Shown piece by piece: positions 45,703 through 57,420 of a stretch of DNA of 64,000 bases. The first letter of the stretch is position 1. Each line of letters starts with the position of its first letter. Position numbers and translations under genes: made by a program. The DNA lies in the NCBI GenBank assembly GCA_030544215.1, contig JARZZO010000001.1, forward strand, positions 42,873,098-42,937,097. Direction: 5' to 3'. The notes under the pieces were generated by a model that was not told the origin of the DNA, did not search any database, and was given only the letters and a program-made list of their open reading frames with translations. Source of the stretch: Zantedeschia hybrid cultivar. Taxonomy: Eukaryota > Streptophyta > Magnoliopsida > Alismatales > Araceae.

Positions 45703-48700
45703 CATCTCCAGTTTGCTGATGATACTTTGTTGTTTATTTTTGGGAGAGAGCATGTCATTCATAACATCAGGAAATTGCTACTGTTGTGGAATTAATCACT
45801 GGTCTCAAGATTAATTATAAGAAGTCTGAGGTGCTTGGCATTAACATCCCGGATACAACATTGAGAAATATTGCTGATTCTATGGATTGTTCTTACACCA
45901 AATTACCTATTAAGTATCTAGGTCTGCCCCTCATTGATGGTCGTATTGGATTTAGGGATTGGGATGTTTTAATTAAGAAGTTTGAAGGTAGATTAGAAGG
46001 GTGTAAAGGGAAAAGTTCTTTCAGCACGAGGTAGATGGGTTCTCTCCAAATCAGTCCTCTCATCCCTTGCGGTTTATTATTCCAAAGATGGTGGAGAAAA
46101 TTATAGAAGCTGCAAGGTCTTCCTTTTTTTGGGGGAGGTTGGGAGAGTGAGAAGAAGGCACTTCATTTGGTTAAGTGGGACAAAGTGCGCATGACTAAGG
46201 ATCAGGGGGGTGTTGGTCTTACAAAAATAGAGGTTTTCAATAAGGCTCTGGTAGCTAAATAGGTACGAAGGGTTTGGGAGGAGCAAGACTCTATGTGGTG
46301 CACATTGTGAAGGAAAAATACTTTTCTCAACAAGGTAGATGGGCTCTTTATCCCTCTAGAATGTACGATCTCTCCCATTTGGAAGCAAGTTATCAAGATA
46401 GTGGATATATTGTCCATTTCCTTTGTTCACCTGGGGAATGGGGAACAAATTAAGTTTTGGAAGGATAAATGGTGTTCTGAATTATCCTTGGATGTGCAGT
46501 TTAGAAATCTGTTCTCAATTGTGCAAAACGCTGAAGACTCGATTGCCCAAGTTCTACCTAGGCACTCAGGTGGAGACTGTAACATTATTTTGAGTAGAGA
46601 CCCAACCAAGGATGACAATCTTGGTATCGGTACCGGTCGGTACCGGCCAATAAAAAAAATTAATAAAAAATATTTTATTATTTTTTTAACTACAAGGACC
46701 GGTATCGGCCGATTCGGGGAGTATCGGTACCGGTCGATATGTATCGGTATCGGCTAATACTGCCAACCATTGACCCAATAGATGTGGAATTTGGAGAACT
46801 GATTTCTTTATTGAACACTGTTAATCATATTAAACTAAGCCAGGAGATTCAAGATAGAAGAGTGTGGAGATGGAACAGGAATGGTAAATTTTCTGTCCAT
46901 TCTTTGGTGCAGCTTCTAGATGATAGAGGCTGTAGGGTGTGGTGGAAAGAGCTAGTATGGAATAAACTTCTCCCAAACAAAATCAGAATTTTCTTGTGGA
47001 ATTGCGTCGAATAGACTGCTTACCAGCCACATAATTAAGAAGATATTCTGTATTCAAAACTCTGTCTGTATGTTTTGTGCTATGTATGAAGAGGACCAGG
47101 ATCATCTATTTTATGCTTGCGGTATAATTTCTACATTGTTGAGTGTTCTTTGCAGATCAATTGGCATCAGGTGGGTGCAGCATTCCCCTGTCATGGGGCT
47201 CTTGAAATGGTGGAAGGCAAGTTGTTCTGATTCAGCTCAGAAAGAGGCATGGTTTTTGTTGGCTATGCTGTGGGCTATTTGGACAGAAAGGAATAGAAGG
47301 AGGTTTAGGGAGGACTTCACCTGTGTATTCCATATTTTGAGAAGAGCTATCTGCTGGACAGAGGATTGGGGAAAAGCTGGGGGGATGTCTCTGAACAGCA
47401 TACAAACTACTCTGAATAAGGCTAAGAAATGGAATGATCTAGTTGTTTGAAGTCTTTGTTCTGTTTTATTCCCTCTATAAAACAGATTCCATGTATTTTG
47501 TTTTCATAGAGTGTGATTGGTTGAAGGATGTGTGCTTTTTCTTGTGTCTGGGGTCCTTAGACCTCTGATGTACTTTTCCTTCTTAGGAATGAAATTGTGA
47601 CTCTTGTCACCTTCAAAAAAAAAAAAAAATCTTTGGGTACAGTTGTCTCTGTTTTGACCTTTTGGTGGTTCACATCTTTCTTTTGTTGTAAATTTCAATA
47701 TTCGAAAAACAAAGAAATGGATCAACAAGTCATCTTGCCTTATTTTGGCTGTCTTGAATCTCGTACTGGCTAATAGCCATCTTTGATCTTATATGTGTCT
47801 ATCACTATCTGCTTGGATCTTTATTATTGGCTGCTCAGCCTTCTTAAGTTGTTATGTTTGACTTCTTGGCCATCTTAGATAGTTGCCTCAATGGCTATGG
47901 TGGTCCATCTTATTCGTTTTGAGTAACAGGGATAACCACCCATAGATAGTCTTTAAATAACTGAGTAGGGTGTCCACCACTCACAGGCTGACTGTCGCAT
48001 GCAGGTTGTCAAATATGTCATCTTTGTTCTAGCCCTAAGTGCACTCAAATGGTTTGTCATCTTGGTTCTAGCCCTAAGTGAACTCAAATGGTTTTCTACT
48101 CGCTGCCCGAAGTTGGCATATCTAGAGTCTAGACTTCTAGATCCTTTTAAAGAAACACAAAGACGATACCACAGTTTCAAATTTCAATAAATAATTAAGG
48201 GAGAGAATGACTCTAAGTCCCCTATCCCCAAGGGATTGCTCATACGGGCCCTTCCCACTGGTAAAGTGATGTCACCTTTCTTTTTATTAATAAGAAAATA
48301 TCTCGAGGAATGCCATTATGGATATCATACTCTTAGGCAGCATTTGGGAACATTGCAAAGAGTGGTGATTTTCTCAGAATCGGTTATCTGACAACTGTGT
48401 CAAATGGAGGCAATTTTATCTACTTAAAGTAATTATAAAAAATCTCCTTCGGAATCTTGAGGGTGTGTTGAACCAAAAAGAGAAAGAAGAAGAACAAGAA
48501 CAGGAACAAAGATCTATAAGAAAAAAGGGTATGGGTTACCTGTCCAAACACTAACAGCATCAACAACAAGAGCGGCAGCAGCATCCAGGATCAACATAAG
48601 CAACATGCACCCTCAGCAACAGCATCATCATCAACAAAAGTGGCAGCTTGCCCCAGGAGCAACAGCAGGGAGCATCATCAGCAACAGCAGCAGCATCGAC

Positions 48701-51700
48701 AAGGAGCACCCACAGCAGCACTAGCCTGCAACAACAAAAGAAAAAAAAAAGAAAAAAACAAGAAGGAGCAGCTGCGCCAGAAAAAGTGGAGGGAGAGAGA
48801 GATAGGGATAATGAAAGAGAGAGAAGTGGAGAAAGAGGAGGCGGTGGAGGAAAGGAGTCCATCCAGACTCTTCCTCCCAGGTGCACAATCAAAGAGAGAA
48901 AAATAAAGAAAACGTGAGATAGAGATAAAGAAAGAGTGATAAAAAAGAGTCCAAAAGAAAGATGGAATGTAAAACATGGAGAATTCTACCTCCACCGGTA
49001 ACTTTTTTTCATGCTGTCCAATCAAAAAAAGAGAAACAAAGGAAGAAAGGAAGGGAATCCTACTCTAAGTAGGACCCTTCGCCTCACTAGGTGGGGAAGC
49101 CACCCGGTGAGGGTGAGGGCTGCGCCCTCCTCCCCTTTCTTAGCTGTTCAAGCTGTTAAAAAAAAAGAGAAGAAGAAAAATAAATAAAGAAGATGCAGAA
49201 AAGATCTCCCAACCCTCACTGGGCTGGGAGGATCCTGTGCCTTTACTTCCTTCCAACTGTCCATAGGACAGCTATAAAAAATGGGGCTGGGGTTTTTAAA
49301 TAAAAAATCCCTATTCTATTGTTTAAGAGTTAAACGAAGTAATGAACATAATCAGTGGGTTTTTACACAAAATTCCCCACATACCTTCATTGAGTCCTCT
49401 TCTAACTGCAGCCCGGTGAGGATGGAGGAGAACTTAAACCCCCCCCCCCCCAATGTAACTTGTAGCCCGGTGAGGCTATATGGAAGCCTCTTAACCATCT
49501 TAACCATAGCCCGGTGAGGGTGGAGGCGAGACTTGGTCGAACTTCACGTGCAAAGAAGACTGAGGTGGACCCCTGGCCTTCTAGCTGCCTCCATGGGAGG
49601 CTATAAATATCCTCCTAGGGGGTCTCATTTGTAGACATTGAGACAAGGATCAAGGTGGAGAGTTTCCTCACTAAAGGACTCTTTTCGAGTGGTAAGGCAT
49701 TGGCCTCCACTCTCTTATGTCTTGGGTTATTTGACTTTGTCTAGCCCTTTTGTGTTATGATATCATAAATTAATGTCATGGTGTAACATGTATTAATGTT
49801 GTAACATATATTTGTGTTATAGCATCATGGTATAACATGAACTAATGCTTGTGACTATCATGACATAAGTTAATGTTGTCATGACTGATGATCTGTTGAT
49901 TATTAATCACAGATTGTTTTGATCATACTAATATGTGGTGATCTCAAAGATTGGATCATTTGACCATTAACTATACGATGTGTTCCATATGCATCATATG
50001 GTTCTTATCATGTTAGTTATACATGATTAACGACATAAGTTTATTACAAAGGGGAACCATGCATAATCAAAACAAGATGGATATTTAATGGTCTGATTTT
50101 GATGACCATGACTATAAGCTCAAAATCTAACAGTCCGATCATGTTCGATCAGGTCCATTATCATAATCCAACAGTCCAATCGTGCTTATTAGGTCCGTTA
50201 CCAAGATCCAACAGTCTAATCGTGTGCGAGCAGGCCTGTTATCAAAATTCGATGGTCCGATCATGTGCGACCAGGTCCATTACCATAATCCAACGGTCCG
50301 ATCGTGTGCGGTCAGGTCCGTTATTAAATCAACGGTCCAATCATGTGCAATCAGGTCCATTATCAAAAGCCAATGGGCTGATCACATAGATCAAGTATGT
50401 TACCATAATATAACGGTCCGATCGTGTGTGATCCGGTCCATTATTCAATCAACGGTCCGATCATGTGCAATCAGGTTTGTTATCAAAATCCAATGGGCTG
50501 ATCACATCGATCAAGTTCATTACCGTAATCTAACGGTCCGATTGTGCGCGATCAAGTTTGTTATCAAAATCCACGGTCTGATCATGTGCGATCAGGTCCG
50601 CTATCAAAATCCAATGGTTGGATCTATATTCCAACAGTCGGATCTTTGTGATATCGATCGCATATAAAATATCCAATGGTTGGATCTTAGTGATGTCGAC
50701 CATATTTCAAATCTAACAGTCGGATCTTAGCGATATCGACCATAACTCAAATTCAACGGTCGGATCTTAGCGATATCGACCAAATCTCAAATCCAACAAT
50801 CGGATCTTCATGATATTGACTGAATCTCAAATCTAATGGTCTGATATGTTTGATCTCAACCGTAAACTTCAATCCAACGATCTAATATGTTTGATCTCAA
50901 CCGTAAACTTAAATCCAACGGTCCGATCTTTTTGATCTCAATTGTTGACTTAAATCCAACAATCTGACCTTTTTTTATCTTAATCGTTAACCTCAATCCA
51001 ACGGTCTGAGCTCAACTGTAAATTTAAATTCAACGGTCTGATCTTTTTGATCTCAACCGTAAACCTCAATCCAACAGTCTAATCTTTTTGATCTCGACCG
51101 TTAACTTAAATTCAATGATATGATCTTTTTGATCTCAATCGTAAATCAGACCGTTAACTTAGACGTAAACTTCAATCCAACGGTTCGATCTTTTTGATTT
51201 CAGCTGTTAATTTAAATTCAACGGTCTGATCTTTTGATCTCAACCATAAACTTCAATCCAACGGTCCGATCTTTTTTATCTTAACCGTAAGCTTCAATCC
51301 GACAGTTCGATCTTTTTGGTCTCAACCGTAAACTTTAATCTAATGGTCTGATCTTTTGATGTCAATCGTAAGCTCAAATTTGATGGTTTGATCTTAGTGA
51401 TCTCGACCATCAACTCAAACCCAATGGTCTGATCTTATTGATCTTCATTATAAGCTTAAATCCAACAATATGATCTTAGTGATCTCAACTGTGGATTAAA
51501 TCCGATAGTCTGATCTTAGTGATATCAACCTTGCACTCGAATTTAAAGGTTTAATTGCATCGACATGACTGTTAACACAAATATGATGATCCGATCACAT
51601 TGATCATGACCATAGATGCAAGTTTTACAGTCCGATTGCACAGATCAAGACTATGATTGTAAGATTGATGATCCAAATATGACATCTACAATCGTGAGCT

Positions 51701-53352
51701 TAAATCTATCACATTGGTTGTAGCAATTACACATGTAATCATTCATGTAATAATCCGATCTTGATAATCAGAATTGTAGTCATATGTAATGCTCCCCCAT
51801 TCTGGCGAGCACCATGTAGTATTCATAATCAATGAATGATCAGTTCATTTTTCCTCATTGTTGCCACTCTTATGTACTATGTTATGTGTCAATTTCGCAT
51901 GAATTTTATTTATTTCATTGTCAGTTTCAGTATCACGAATAAAGGGTTAATTAAAGGTGTCCAGTGATTTCACTGGTGTAATTAATATTGACCGATAGAG
52001 AGAGGTCCAAATACAAATCCACGCGCTTGATTCAACACCCGACTCATCATTTATGAGTCATTAATCAAACGTAATTTTCATATAAAAAATGCCAAGCATC
52101 ATAATACATATTATTATTATTTAATATTTATCATTCCCATAGGGTGCTAAGGATGTTGAGATTCGTTGTTTATGGAAAAGCCCATGGAAGAGTATGGGGG
52201 ACAAGAAATAGAACAGCCTCTCCAAAAGCTGCCCATGAGCAGCTTTTAGGTAGAATCAAGAAAGAGAAGATCATGTGTCTATCTCTCTGCTGAGTGGAGA
52301 TTTCAATGAGTGCGGAAGCCAAGGCAGCTTTTCTGTTTGGAAATCATTAATTATTTTCGGTCATTCTAATGATTGAAATCACCCTAAAACCTATTTCCAA
52401 ACAATGCCTTAATTATAACATCATGGCCATCAGTCACGTATGTAATCATTACTCAAAGTCATACATAGCAATGGACATAATCTTATCCATTATGAAGGGT
52501 CTTAATCATTTACAACCATAGTTATAATCATGGAGTTATGGTCTTTTACTTGTGTACCCCGTCTTACTCTTTAAGGAGGGATCTCTAATCGAAATAGTCA
52601 TAGTCATTCCCTTGTCAAGGGTCTTTAGTCATATGAAAGCATGGTCATAATCATGTGCTTGTGGTCTACCATCATAATGATAATCATCATTGTCAGAATC
52701 ACTCAAAATGCATGTATAAATATGATGAGTCAGGACAGCATGTTTTGTCATTAACATTAATGAAAGTTCCATTTAGTAACTAAGTTCTTTATTTTCCTCC
52801 TATAATCAACTCTTATATGTTAAACATATTTATGATTAATGATTTAAGATGACAATAATCAATACCTACAACATCGTCTTTCTTTATTACATGCATGAGT
52901 AACTATGTTTAAACTAAACCCTTATTCACGTTTAACATGTGCATGAGTGATGTTATAATCATAGATGTTACTAAGCATTGTCATCCCTCTTACCAAGTTG
53001 CTAAACATAATGAATGATTCTTTACTAATTACTTTTCCATAAAATGCCAAATTTAGAAATTGAATCGATAGACACCTTATATTTAATCCTAATTCTAAGT
53101 TTAATTAAGATTTAAGGGCCAATTAAAAAATTATAACTATGAATTAACTTAAAAGAGAGTGGGTTTACCTGAAGATGGCAGCCGATCCCCACCACCAAGC
53201 TGTGGTAAGCTGCTGTTGGACTGCTGCTGTGCATGTCACCACCTGGCCAGTGGCCACACTACCCAGTCCCTTTCCTTTCTTCTTCTCCTCTCCCATTTTC
53301 TCAACCTAGCTAGGGATAGATGGGTAGTACACCCCCATTGATAGGAGTGAGA

Positions 53353-53389
<37 letters not shown>

Positions 53390-56300
53390 CGGGGGGTGGG
53401 AATCTATGACAGTTTGGAGAGCAGGTGGATGGGTAAGGCAGTGAGGGCCAGGTTGTCCCCAGCTGCTTGCCCAACAAGTGGGCCCATTATAGGCCCACTT
53501 AGCTGGTCCTTAGCTGGTCCATATGGCCTGGTTCTTGTCCCATTAGGGGCCTGATTCGATCCCATTGACATCCAGTTTTTGGACTTCACTGGGATCCATC
53601 AGTGCCCTATTTACAGCCCAGCCCAAGTAGGTCCGTTGGACACTTTAAGAAATTTTTTAAATAATCCTCTTATGCTTTTGTTTATTTAATTTAAACCCTG
53701 AACTTTGTTTATTTATAAATCTACCCTGATTCATTTGTGGGTTCTTACAAATAATGTTTTGCATAGTGATATTTTGTTTCTCAACTTCTGTGCATACTAA
53801 AGCAAGATGTGAATGTTGACAATTTTTTTTAAAAGATGCATATGATTTTAAAGGCCAGTTAGTTGTCATGTTATTTTTGTTTTTATCTCATGAAGTATTT
53901 TTTTTCTTTTTCTTTAACCAATATAGAGTACTGCTATATTTCTTTTTTTTTTGTTTACAACTATTCATTTACGCACCTCAGTGCTGCGATTTTTATGTGA
54001 AGGTGACATTTAAGTGCTCTGTATCTTTAATCATTAGTCAGTTTGCTGATGTAGTGTACATAATTCACATTAATTTTTGCAACTCTCAAAAGTTCTTTGT
54101 TTCTTTTTGTTTCTTTTTTTTTCCTTCCCTGTCACAGATGCTAAATAATGACTTCTGTAACTCATCCACCAAATCGGGTCTTGAGGCAGTGGGGTAAGTT
54201 TATTTGGCTACTTTGCAACTTGCCACATCTACTTAGACAATGTTATACTTAGTCACCATATAGGGCAAAAGATTGGTTCATGTTTTGCCAGAGAGCATAC
54301 ACGACTGAAAAGTCTAGCATATTCCTGTGAAGTTAATTCATACTTCATCTAACTGCAAAAAAGGATGCAAGTATCTACCATCATCAGAATGAAAGCATGC
54401 GATGGAATGGTCTGAGCTCTCTGAATTTCTTTGAAAAATGCTTATTTGCCATTTCTGCATTTACGTGTACTTTCTCTTATTAGTGGACAATGTTCCTTGC
54501 TCAGGAACATCTAGACCTCAGATTGACTTTCTAACAATCTGACCAAAGTGTTTCAAGCTTCATAAAGAAAGTTGAATTCCTTATTTAATATACCATTTTA
54601 GAGTTGATGGCTAGTGTGAACTGCATATATTTAGGACCCGACGTGATCGTACCTTGCTTGTTGGAAATATACATGTGCTATTCAACCCAAATCGAGGAGA
54701 TATCAAACTTGGTCAGGTAGTGACTTCTGACCTCTAGAGATGTCCCTGAAAGTTCTGTGTAAACTTTAGTGTGTAACCTAGAACATGTTTGCGTAGTACA
54801 TCAGATTCAAGTTGTTTGTGTTTCTACATTTGATTCCCTTTTCTCTTTTACATGTTATCTTGCGATGTGTTTCCTTGCAAAACTGTGGAATGGACATCCT
54901 TTCAAACACCTTAATTTGAGCAACTCATATACATCAAAATGCATTAAAAATTGCCGCTATGGTTAATGTCCACTGGATATACTGAGAATATTATGTTGCA
55001 CTTCTGCAAGCTTAGATATTTGGAAAAAAATATTGAAGTTGCAAAAGAGTTTTTTTTTTTTTTTTTTTTTGGGGGGGGGGAATAAGGGAGTGTGGGAGGG
55101 AGAGCATCAAGGAGACAAGGAGTCAGCAAAGGATTTAGGACTTTTGGAACTGATGTCAATAGGGTGGGCAGCCATCAGCCAGATATGGCTGCTGGTGCCC
55201 TTGTTCTTTTCTGTACAAGGAGAAGACGAGTGAGAGCTTTTCCTCTGGCACCACATCTGACACCATGGAATGCCATCTTCTGAAAGCTCTTTGTCTAGCA
55301 CCCAATCTGACACCATGGAATTGAACATGGAATGCCATCTTGTGAAGCTCTTCCTCTGGCACCCCCATCTGACATCAAGGTTGGTCATATCATTGGATCA
55401 GTATGACTCAGGTTCTCCGGAAACCGAGTCATATTGGTCCAACCCGGTCTAACTCATACGAGTCTGGCACAACTCAAGCTGGTCCAGGTTTGACTTATAC
55501 ATTGCATAAACCCCAAAAACTTTTACAACTACCGAGTCGCACCGAGCCGGCAAAGCATGTCTGACACCATGGAATGCAAGATGGAATGCCACGTTGCAAG
55601 AGATCTGTCTAAGCATGATTCTGATATCTGAGTTTGCTGAAGTAGGTGCTTACTCTGTTTTCATTATTTTTAATTTCTTAAAAATCCCAGCCTGGTTCTT
55701 CTGGCAGAGCTCCTGCTGCCCCATTGAGACCTCAGTCTGCTGGCATCATTGACTTATAGGGGATGGAGGAGGAAGAGGAGGGGGAGAAGAGGTAGTGGCG
55801 TGTACACTGCTGTCACCATCTAGTCCCAAAAGAATAAGAGGAAAAAAAAGGCGAGGAGCAACTCTCTGCTGTACTGATTGTTGTGACCACGGTACTGAAA
55901 GGTTGCCGAACCGGATAAGAACTGGCCGGAACCAGTGCTGTTCCAATACGGGAGAGAATGGCTTTAACTGGCCAATCTGGGCCTTGAACTGGAATCGGAA
56001 TCGGAACTGGCCAGGGCTAATCCAGTTCCATAATCCGGCTTTTAATCCACTGGTTTGTGGCAGTGCTGGGTAGTGTTACCCCTGTTGTGTCTCTGCCCCA
56101 TGTCCAGCATCATGAATGAGCTTTTATTATTTGTTTTATAAGTTTTTTTCTTTGTTGAATGGTTCCATTTATGTCCTTGCACCGACTGTTGCTCCACTCT
56201 GTGCTATTTCTATGCCTCCCACCCCTGTGAAGTAGTTGCTTAATTTTGTTGCGTCAATTGACTATTTGCTTATTTATTTCCTTAAAAATAGTCACCTTCT

Positions 56301-57388
56301 TATCATTGAGAGCTTTGCCGTCTGAACACGACCACCCCATGTCTTATCCCAGGACATGTTGTCACTCCCTTATTTGATTGATTTTTTTTTTAATAGTAAC
56401 TTCAGCGCCTTTGCATGTTTTCACCAAAGTTAGCCCCTCTTACTTTTTCCTGCACACCTTTTCGGATTTTCATGCAATGAGATTATCCATTTTTGTCAAA
56501 GGTGTCCTTTCGGGTTTTTATCTTCGTTAGATTTTGAGACCTTTTTACCCTTAATTGTCCCTTTTTGGGAGGAAATAGTAAATCCGTCGGAGTATCTCAA
56601 TTTTAAGCTCATTTTCTTCTTTTTTTTGGTTGGTTGGAGATTGTGGCTTCCCTGTGGGCCATATTTGGGTTGAGTCTTTGGAAGGTTTTGTGTATTCTTC
56701 AAGGATAGGAGAGTTCTAAGTAGTCATTATTTTGGGTGTTCCAGGATACAAAGGACCTAAGTACCCGTAAAGTTTTTTGAGTTTTCGAGGGCACAATGCT
56801 CCTGTTGGGAGTAGGATTTTGAGTTTTGGCTTTTCAAGGGGGGTCATGACTTTTTGTAGCTATTGACTTTAGGTTTCGAAGATACAATGGCTCCCAGGGC
56901 TAAGGACTTTGAAAAACTTTGAGATACAACGGCTACAGGGAGCCGAGAACTTTGGAGGACTTTGAAAATTGTTGAGGGAAATTTTCCTGGTGGGGCGAGA
57001 GATTTTTCGCCGGGGAGTATTTCACGCTTTTGAACCTTATCAGGTGAGAAATTGGATTTTCCCACTTTCTTACCGGGTCGGGAAGACGTTGTCATCATCA
57101 CTTTAGTCGTAGTCCTTTATCTAATGATTTCTACGTCACCCACCAATGTAAAGTGAGTTAGGATTTTTTCGTCATTGGCAACTCCGACATCCTCCATGGG
57201 TAAGGATGTGGGAAAACTCGATCTCCACCTGAGGTATGTTGAGAGAGCTTTTCCCGGTGATTTTTTTCATTCCTTTCTCTTTCTTCCTTCTTTTTATCTT
57301 CCTCTCTCTCTCTCTCTCTCTTTTAAGCATCTTTGGCATAAAAGTATATATTTTTTTCGTGAGTCATACCCCGATGAGTTGAGTTGTA

Positions 57389-57420
<32 letters not shown>

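Larger units (their letters stand above)
45696..47630 (+). mobile_element. 5'-truncated L1-type LINE with poly(A) tail
   Basis: The sequence opens inside reverse transcriptase (QFADDTLLF at about 45,713) and ends in an A14 run (47,617-47,630), giving a classic 5'-truncated LINE on the plus strand. It is interrupted by a hAT MITE at 46,607-46,771. The 5' side touches the (TA)n repeat, so the truncation point may instead be where that repeat landed. Confidence 0.83.
48466..52141 (+). mobile_element. Solo LTR, 3.7 kb, of a Tat-related retrotransposon
   Basis: It starts TGTTGAACC, ends CCCATA and is flanked by GGGTG (48,461-48,465 and 52,142-52,146). Near its 3' end (51,943-52,050) it carries the shared GGGTTAATTAAAGG / TAATTAATATTGACCG module of the other Tat LTRs. 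No internal region or second LTR is present, so it probably formed by LTR-LTR recombination. The terminal TA instead of CA is unusual, and the 5-bp duplication could be shifted by one base. Confidence 0.72.
48336..52408. mobile_element. PIF/Harbinger-like MITE split by a solo LTR
   Basis: TTA duplications (48,333-48,335 and 52,409-52,411) flank GGCAGCATTTGGGAAC at the left. Its partner, read inwards from the right, is GGCATTGTTTGGAAATAG. Without the solo LTR (48,466-52,141, plus one 5-bp copy) the element is about 390 bp. Joining the two halves restores continuous sequence across GGGTG. Confidence 0.75.

Noticed and set aside
48640..48917. Gln/Ser-rich frames in a CAGCAG-rich stretch
   Set aside because: Simple repeats within the solo LTR U3, with no conserved domain.
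50110..51560. Regular repeats with similar spacing, superficially like a CRISPR array
   Set aside because: The units are tandem and degenerate with no unique spacers, they lie in a plant LTR, and no cas genes are present.
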